A DNA stretch of 8,466 nt, taken from contig JAEDNZ010000079.1 of the NCBI GenBank assembly GCA_016302215.1, positions 1 through 8,466 of the forward strand, written 5' to 3'. The position numbers and the translations under genes are program-made. Shown here one piece after another: positions 4,174-8,466 of this stretch; position 1 is the first letter of the stretch, and the number at the start of each line of letters is the position of its first letter. Below the pieces are notes generated by a model that ran no database searches, was not told the origin of the DNA, and saw only the letters and a list, made by a program, of their open reading frames with translations. Source of the stretch: Muribaculaceae bacterium. Lineage in GTDB: Bacteria > Bacteroidota > Bacteroidia > Bacteroidales > Muribaculaceae.

Positions 4174-6963
4174 ATGTCACAACAGTATATCACCATACGC
4201 GGCGCCAAGGTTCACAATCTTAAGAATGTGAATGTGAATCTTCCACGCAACCAATTCATCGTCATCACCGGCGTATCCGGCTCCGGCAAGTCGTCGCTGG
4301 CTTTTGACACGCTCTACGCCGAGGGGCGTCGCCGCTACATCGAGAGCCTGTCGGCCTATGCGCGCCAATTTATGGGCAAGCTCACCAAGCCCGAGACCGA
4401 TGGCATCAAAGGCCTTCCGCCGGCTATAGCTATAGAACAGAAAGTCAACACGCGCAATCCGCGCTCTACCGTAGGCACCTCCACCGAGATATATGACTAC
4501 CTGCGCATGCTCTTCGGGCGCGTAGGCCACACTTTCTCGCCCGTGAGCGGCTGCGAGGTGCTCAAGCACACCATCGATGATGTGGTCAACCGTGCGCTCA
4601 CCTATCCCGACGGCACGCGCATCGCCATCGTGGCGCCTATCACCATTGGCGACAGCGACCTCAGCCATCGCCTGAATGTGTACTTGCAAGAGGGCTTCAC
4701 GCGCTTGTATGACGACGGCGCTTTTGTTGACATCGCCGACTATGCGGCCAACGCCGTCAAAGGCAACGCGGCGCTGCCTATGCTGCTGATTGACCGCCTG
4801 ATGGTGACTCACCGTGGCGATGAGCTCTCGCGCCTTGCCGACTCGGTGGAGACGGCGTTCTTTGAGGGTCACGATGCGTGCAGCCTGCTCGTGTGGGACG
4901 ACAATGGCGGCGATGCCCCGGCGCGTTTTGACTTCAGCAAGCGCTTTGAGGCTGATGGCATCACATTCATAGAGCCGTCAGAGCAGCTCTTCAATTTCAA
5001 CAACCCCTACGGCGCGTGCCCCGTGTGTGAGGGCTTCGGCCAGGCTTTGGGCATCGCCGAGGACCTCGTGATTCCCAACAAGCGCCTCTCTATCTATGAC
5101 GACGCCGTGGCTCCGTGGCGCGGCCCTATGATGAGCGAGTGCAAGCGCGAGTTTATACGGCGTGCCGAGCCTAAGGGCTTCCCGATACATCGCCCCTATT
5201 ACCGCCTGACTGATGAGCAGCGCCGTATGCTCTGGGACGGCATCGACGGCGAATACGGCATCAACGACTTCTTTGCGTGGGTAGAGAAGCAGCGCCACAA
5301 GATACAATACCGCGTGATGATGGCTCGCTATCGCGCCAAGACCACCTGCCCCAAGTGTCACGGCTCGCGCCTGAGGCCCGAGGCCGCTTATGTCAAGGTG
5401 GGCGGCCTCACCATAGCCGAGCTCGTCAAGAAGCCCGTGAAGGAGCTTTTGCGGTGGTTTGACGCCCTCACTCTCAGCGAGGCTGACAGCAAGGTGGCGC
5501 GCCGCCTGCTCATAGAGATTAAGCAGCGGCTCACATTTCTTGACAACGTGGGTCTGGGGTATCTCACCCTCGACCGCCTGAGCAACACCCTCTCGGGCGG
5601 CGAGAGCCAGCGCATCAACCTCGCTACCTCGCTGGGCAGCCCCCTTGTGGGCTCGCTGTATATCCTCGATGAGCCATCGATAGGGCTGCACCCGCGCGAC
5701 ACGCAGCGCCTCATAGAGGTGTTGCGTCAGCTGCAACGCCTCGGCAACACCGTGGTCGTCGTGGAGCATGATGCCGAAATCATGCATGCCGCCGACTATA
5801 TCATTGACGTAGGTCCCGCCGCCGGCCGCCTCGGCGGCAACATCATATACCAGGGCCCGGCAGCCGACATCGCCAATGCCGCATCGGTGTCGCTCACCGC
5901 TCAATATCTCAGCGGCAAGCTGGTCATTGACACGCCTCCGGCGCGCCGTCGCTCGTCAAAATACATCGAGGTGGTAGGTGCTCGGCATCACAACCTGCGC
6001 GACATCACCGTGAGATTTCCGTTAGGCATCATGACGGTGGTCACCGGCGTGTCCGGCTCCGGCAAATCTACACTCGTCAGAGACATACTCTATAAGGCCA
6101 TGGCGCGTCAGCTCGAGATTGACAACTCGGTGCCCGGCGAGTTTGAGCGCCTTGATGGCGACCTGCGCTACATAGCCGACGTGGTGTTTGTAGATCAAAA
6201 CCCCATAGGCAAGTCTTCGCGCTCCAATCCCGCCACATACCTTAAGGCCTACGATGAGATACGCCAGGTCTTTGCCGAGCAGCCGCTGGCGCGGCAATTG
6301 GGCCTCTCGGCGGCATTCTTCTCGTTCAACACCGAAGGCGGGCGCTGCGAGCAATGCAAGGGCGACGGCACCATCACCATACCTATGCAATTTCTCGCCG
6401 ATGTCACCATCACCTGCGATGCGTGCCACGGCCGGCGCTTCAAGCGCGACATACTGCAGGTGCGCTACCACGGCCTGAACATCAGCGAGGTGCTTGACCT
6501 CACCGTGAACCAAGCCATAGAGTTTTTTACCCAATCCGGCGATATGCGCGTGGTGCGCCGCCTCCGGCCGCTGGCCGATGTGGGCCTCGGATACATCACC
6601 CTGGGTCAGACCTCGTCAACGCTCTCGGGCGGCGAGAACCAGCGCGTGAAGCTCGCCTACCACCTTGCCGAAGAGCGGCCCAAGCCCACGCTCTTCATCT
6701 TTGACGAGCCTACCACCGGCCTGCATTTCCACGATATAGCCACGCTGCTGCGCTCCTTTGACAAGCTCTTGGCCCAGGGTCACACCCTCGTCATCATCGA
6801 GCACAACACTGACATCATACGCTCTGCCGACTACGTCATCGACATGGGCCCCGAGGCAGGCGACGGCGGCGGCACCATCGTGGCTACCGGAACCCCCGAG
6901 CAGATAGCTGCTAATCCTGACTCCATCACCGGGCGCTATCTGAGTCTTGACGGCGCACGCTGA
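4174..6963 (+). CDS. uvrA: Excinuclease ABC subunit UvrA (UvrA-type ATPase)
   Basis: A 929-residue twin-cassette ABC ATPase that scans DNA for bulky lesions and loads UvrB in nucleotide excision repair; E. coli UvrA has 940 residues. Cassette 1 has Walker A GVSGSGKSS at 33-41 (K39), signature LSGGESQR at 473-480 and Walker B with D499-E500 (LDEPSIGLH). Cassette 2 has K631 in GVSGSGKST, signature LSGGENQR from 817 and D844-E845 (FDEPTTGLH). Zinc ligands are visible as C282/C285 with C392/C395, and as C725-X2-C728-X19-C748-X2-C751, the C-terminal zinc finger involved in DNA engagement. SLSAYARQF and NPRSTVGT are UvrA hallmarks of the UvrB-binding region. I chose ATG 4174 because an in-frame TTG at 4153 lies only 5 nt past the -7 box. 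The gene stands alone, with its own promoter and terminator and no uvrB or uvrC beside it. Bacteroidetes often carry two UvrA paralogues, so this could be the accessory one. Confidence 0.95.
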   Translation: MSQQYITIRGAKVHNLKNVNVNLPRNQFIVITGVSGSGKSSLAFDTLYAEGRRRYIESLSAYARQFMGKLTKPETDGIKGLPPAIAIEQKVNTRNPRSTVGTSTEIYDYLRMLFGRVGHTFSPVSGCEVLKHTIDDVVNRALTYPDGTRIAIVAPITIGDSDLSHRLNVYLQEGFTRLYDDGAFVDIADYAANAVKGNAALPMLLIDRLMVTHRGDELSRLADSVETAFFEGHDACSLLVWDDNGGDAPARFDFSKRFEADGITFIEPSEQLFNFNNPYGACPVCEGFGQALGIAEDLVIPNKRLSIYDDAVAPWRGPMMSECKREFIRRAEPKGFPIHRPYYRLTDEQRRMLWDGIDGEYGINDFFAWVEKQRHKIQYRVMMARYRAKTTCPKCHGSRLRPEAAYVKVGGLTIAELVKKPVKELLRWFDALTLSEADSKVARRLLIEIKQRLTFLDNVGLGYLTLDRLSNTLSGGESQRINLATSLGSPLVGSLYILDEPSIGLHPRDTQRLIEVLRQLQRLGNTVVVVEHDAEIMHAADYIIDVGPAAGRLGGNIIYQGPAADIANAASVSLTAQYLSGKLVIDTPPARRRSSKYIEVVGARHHNLRDITVRFPLGIMTVVTGVSGSGKSTLVRDILYKAMARQLEIDNSVPGEFERLDGDLRYIADVVFVDQNPIGKSSRSNPATYLKAYDEIRQVFAEQPLARQLGLSAAFFSFNTEGGRCEQCKGDGTITIPMQFLADVTITCDACHGRRFKRDILQVRYHGLNISEVLDLTVNQAIEFFTQSGDMRVVRRLRPLADVGLGYITLGQTSSTLSGGENQRVKLAYHLAEERPKPTLFIFDEPTTGLHFHDIATLLRSFDKLLAQGHTLVIIEHNTDIIRSADYVIDMGPEAGDGGGTIVATGTPEQIAANPDSITGRYLSLDGAR

Positions 6964-7007
6964 TGAGCGCCGCGCCGCGTGCAGAACGCCATCGTTGCGA
7001 GAGTGAC

Positions 7008-7072
7008 AGCCCTCGCCGGGAGGCCGCTGATATCGTTTTTGCATTTTTTTGGCCTTCAACGGGCTTTTTTTT
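7008..7072 (+). terminator. Probable rho-independent terminator of uvrA
   Basis: Two nested stems, AGCCC/GGGCT (7008-7012 with 7061-7065) and AGGCC/GGCCT (7021-7025 with 7051-7055), run directly into a T-run ending at 7072. A shorter alternative is a GGCCT...GGGCT hairpin at 7051-7065. The stems are short and the inner loop is long, so the fold is less certain than the T-run. Confidence 0.55.
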
Positions 7073-7086
7073 AGCATAATAGAGCA

Positions 7087-7113
7087 TTGATAATGTGATT
7101 TTTCGTATCTTTG
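7087..7113 (+). promoter_or_regulatory. sppA promoter
   Basis: TATCTTTG at 7106-7113 matches TAnnTTTG. TTG at 7087-7089 lies 16 nt upstream, slightly closer than the usual 19-20. Transcription would begin near 7120, giving an A-rich leader of about 80 nt before the ATG at 7203. Confidence 0.6.
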
Positions 7114-7114
7114 T

Positions 7115-7124
7115 GCAATATTGC
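7115..7124. promoter_or_regulatory. Perfect palindrome at the predicted sppA start site
   Basis: GCAATATTGC is a perfect 10-bp palindrome starting one base after the -7 box and covering the predicted transcription start. Its centre lies within 4 nt of the centre of the flanking 12-bp inverted repeat. The position would suit an operator for a dimeric repressor, but no cognate regulator is visible. Confidence 0.35.
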
Positions 7125-7202
7125 CGTAGTGCTACACATTATCAATATCAAAACAATCAATAGCTCAATAATCAGCATCACTTCTAAACTATAGCAAGGA
7201 TT

Positions 7203-8466
7203 ATGTTGAAACGCTTTTTTATCTCTATGCTCGGCACCATCGCCGGTCTGTGGATTACGATAGGCATCTTAGTCGTGGTTATCATCTCTATCGCGGGAGC
7301 GGTAATGGCATCGTCATCAACGCCAAAAATCAAAGATAACTCGATACTCTATATCAACCTCGGCGGCCCCATCTCCGAATACTACACCGCCGGGTCAATC
7401 TCAGACATTGTCAATAGCGGCGGCATCGCCGACAACGCAGCCCTTTGCGACATCCTCGATGCCATTCGCCTCGCCAAAGACGATGACAAAATCAAAGGCA
7501 TATACATCGACTGCGATGGCGCCGAGGCCGGATACGCCACACGCGAGGAGATAATAAGCGCATTAGCCGACTTCAAGAAGTGCGGCAAATGGATTTACGC
7601 CTACGCTGACAGCTACTCTCAGGGCGACTATATGATAGCCGCTCAGGCCGATAGCCTCTTTATCAACCCCTTCGGCGATATCGACGTGCGCGGCATAGGC
7701 CTCAGCATTCCTATGTACAAGGGCCTTATGGACAAGGTGGGTGTGAAGATGAACATCGTGAAGGTGGGCACCTTCAAGAGCGCCGTAGAGCCCTTCATAC
7801 TCACCGAAATAAGCGAGCCTAACCGCCTGCAATACAAAGCGTTCACTGACTCGCTGTGGCACTTCACCCAAACTACTATCGCCAAAGGTCGCAACGTGGA
7901 CGCGGCTGCCGTCAACGCCTGGGCCGACAGCATCATCTCCACCCGCACCGCCGATGAGTACATAGCATCAGGCGCGGCAAGCGCTTTGGCATACCGGCGC
8001 GCTGTGGAGCAACGCCTGCGCAAGCTCACCGGCATCGCCGACGATGACGACGAGGGGCTGCGCCTCGTCACCCCCGCCGAATATATGGCTCAGCATGATA
8101 GCTCCATCACAAAAGACGCCGACCACATCGCCGTGCTATATGCCGAGGGCGACATCGTGGACGACGGCGACCAGGGCATCGTGGGCCGCACACTCGCCCC
8201 GCAGATTATAGACCTCGCCGACGATGAGCACGTCAAGGCGCTCGTTATGCGCGTGAACTCGGGCGGCGGCAGTGCCTTCGCTTCCGAGCAGATATGGGAA
8301 GCCCTCGAATATTTCAAATCCAAAGATAAGCCCTTCTATGTGTCAATGGGCGACTATGCCGCATCAGGCGGTTACTACATCTCGTGTGGCGCCGATGCCA
8401 TCTACGCCGACGCCACCACCCTCACCGGCTCTATCGGCGTCTTCGGCATGATACCCGACCTGTCAG
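7203..8466 (+). CDS. sppA: Signal peptide peptidase SppA, 67K type (3' end cut by window)
   Basis: The frame stays open for 421 codons to the window edge. The product is a serine protease of family S49 (SppA), anchored in the inner membrane and degrading signal peptides left after secretion. Residues 1-5 (MLKRF) are basic and residues about 9-36 form one hydrophobic membrane anchor (GLWITIGILVVVIISIAG). Two tandem S49-like halves follow. The catalytic lysine is K192 in GTFKSAVEPF and the nucleophile is S388 in YAASGGYYIS; the 196-residue gap matches the E. coli dyad (K209/S409, 200 apart). An acidic patch DDDDE lies at 280-284, between the halves. Full-length members run about 580-620 residues, so roughly 170 are missing off the edge. 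AAGGA ends 2 nt before the ATG, a close but plausible ribosome site. It has its own promoter and follows the uvrA terminator. Confidence 0.95.
   Translation, partial: MLKRFFISMLGTIAGLWITIGILVVVIISIAGAVMASSSTPKIKDNSILYINLGGPISEYYTAGSISDIVNSGGIADNAALCDILDAIRLAKDDDKIKGIYIDCDGAEAGYATREEIISALADFKKCGKWIYAYADSYSQGDYMIAAQADSLFINPFGDIDVRGIGLSIPMYKGLMDKVGVKMNIVKVGTFKSAVEPFILTEISEPNRLQYKAFTDSLWHFTQTTIAKGRNVDAAAVNAWADSIISTRTADEYIASGAASALAYRRAVEQRLRKLTGIADDDDEGLRLVTPAEYMAQHDSSITKDADHIAVLYAEGDIVDDGDQGIVGRTLAPQIIDLADDEHVKALVMRVNSGGGSAFASEQIWEALEYFKSKDKPFYVSMGDYAASGGYYISCGADAIYADATTLTGSIGVFGMIPDLS

Larger units (their letters stand above)
7086..7146. repeat. 12-bp perfect inverted repeat around the sppA promoter
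   Basis: ATTGATAATGTG (7086-7097) and CACATTATCAAT (7135-7146) are exact reverse complements, 37 nt apart. The arms enclose the -7 box (7106-7113) and the predicted start site; the possible -33 TTG lies in the left arm. Because the left arm is upstream of the start site, the repeat should act at the DNA level rather than as an RNA hairpin. Confidence 0.65.

Noticed and set aside
4978..5904. Long minus-strand open frame (308 codons) opposite uvrA
   Set aside because: It lies wholly inside uvrA, whose domains and motifs are unmistakable. Its translation is rich in H, A, G and V, as expected from the antisense of GC-rich coding DNA, and resembles no family I know.
7086..7146. Classic invertible (phase-variable) promoter for sppA
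   Set aside because: The enclosed segment is only 37 nt, much shorter than known invertible promoters, and no recombinase gene is nearby. I kept the repeat as a finding but do not claim phase variation.
1..8466. Search for CRISPR arrays, tRNA or rRNA genes, transposases, toxin-antitoxin pairs and other defence genes
   Set aside because: None were seen. The window is dominated by intact housekeeping genes, and the gaps hold only promoters, terminators, short palindromes and one gene remnant.

Overview
The window looks like a chromosomal segment from a member of the Bacteroidota, probably Bacteroidales. Two things point there. Six sites upstream of or between the genes match the Bacteroidetes housekeeping -7 element TAnnTTTG, three of them with a well-spaced TTTG or TTG about 19-20 nt upstream. 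The proteins also read as Bacteroidales versions of PheT, YebC, UvrA and SppA. Coding DNA is fairly GC-rich and most gene starts lack a strong Shine-Dalgarno sequence, which would suit a gut lineage such as Muribaculaceae. The family-level placement is inference.

Layout, left to right. Positions 1-86 hold the last 27 codons of an AraC-type regulator on the + strand. Positions 87-260 hold no gene but carry two promoter-like sites facing each other and a perfect stem-loop. Positions 261-428 (minus strand) hold the N-terminus of a secreted DUF1573-type protein, cut off after about 50 residues; I read it as a remnant. Divergent promoters at 467-503 separate it from pheT (549-3029, phenylalanyl-tRNA synthetase beta chain). 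yebC (3080-3826) follows 50 nt later, apparently in the same transcript, and ends at a strong terminator (3875-3912). A GC-rich stretch of about 200 nt with two back-to-back perfect hairpins precedes a well-formed promoter (4118-4148) and uvrA (4174-6963), a complete nucleotide-excision-repair ATPase. A likely terminator (7008-7072) and a palindrome-rich promoter region (7086-7146) then lead into sppA (7203 to the window end), a membrane-anchored signal peptide peptidase cut by the window edge.

Functionally these are housekeeping genes: translation (PheT, YebC), DNA repair (UvrA) and envelope proteolysis (SppA). They appear to form three transcription units pointing the same way (pheT-yebC, uvrA, sppA). 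I see no defence system, CRISPR array, transposase, tRNA or rRNA, and no clear new multi-gene system. The most interesting signals are non-coding: the 12-bp inverted repeat around the sppA promoter with a palindrome at the predicted start site, the twin hairpins upstream of uvrA, and the rearranged-looking region between the AraC end and pheT.
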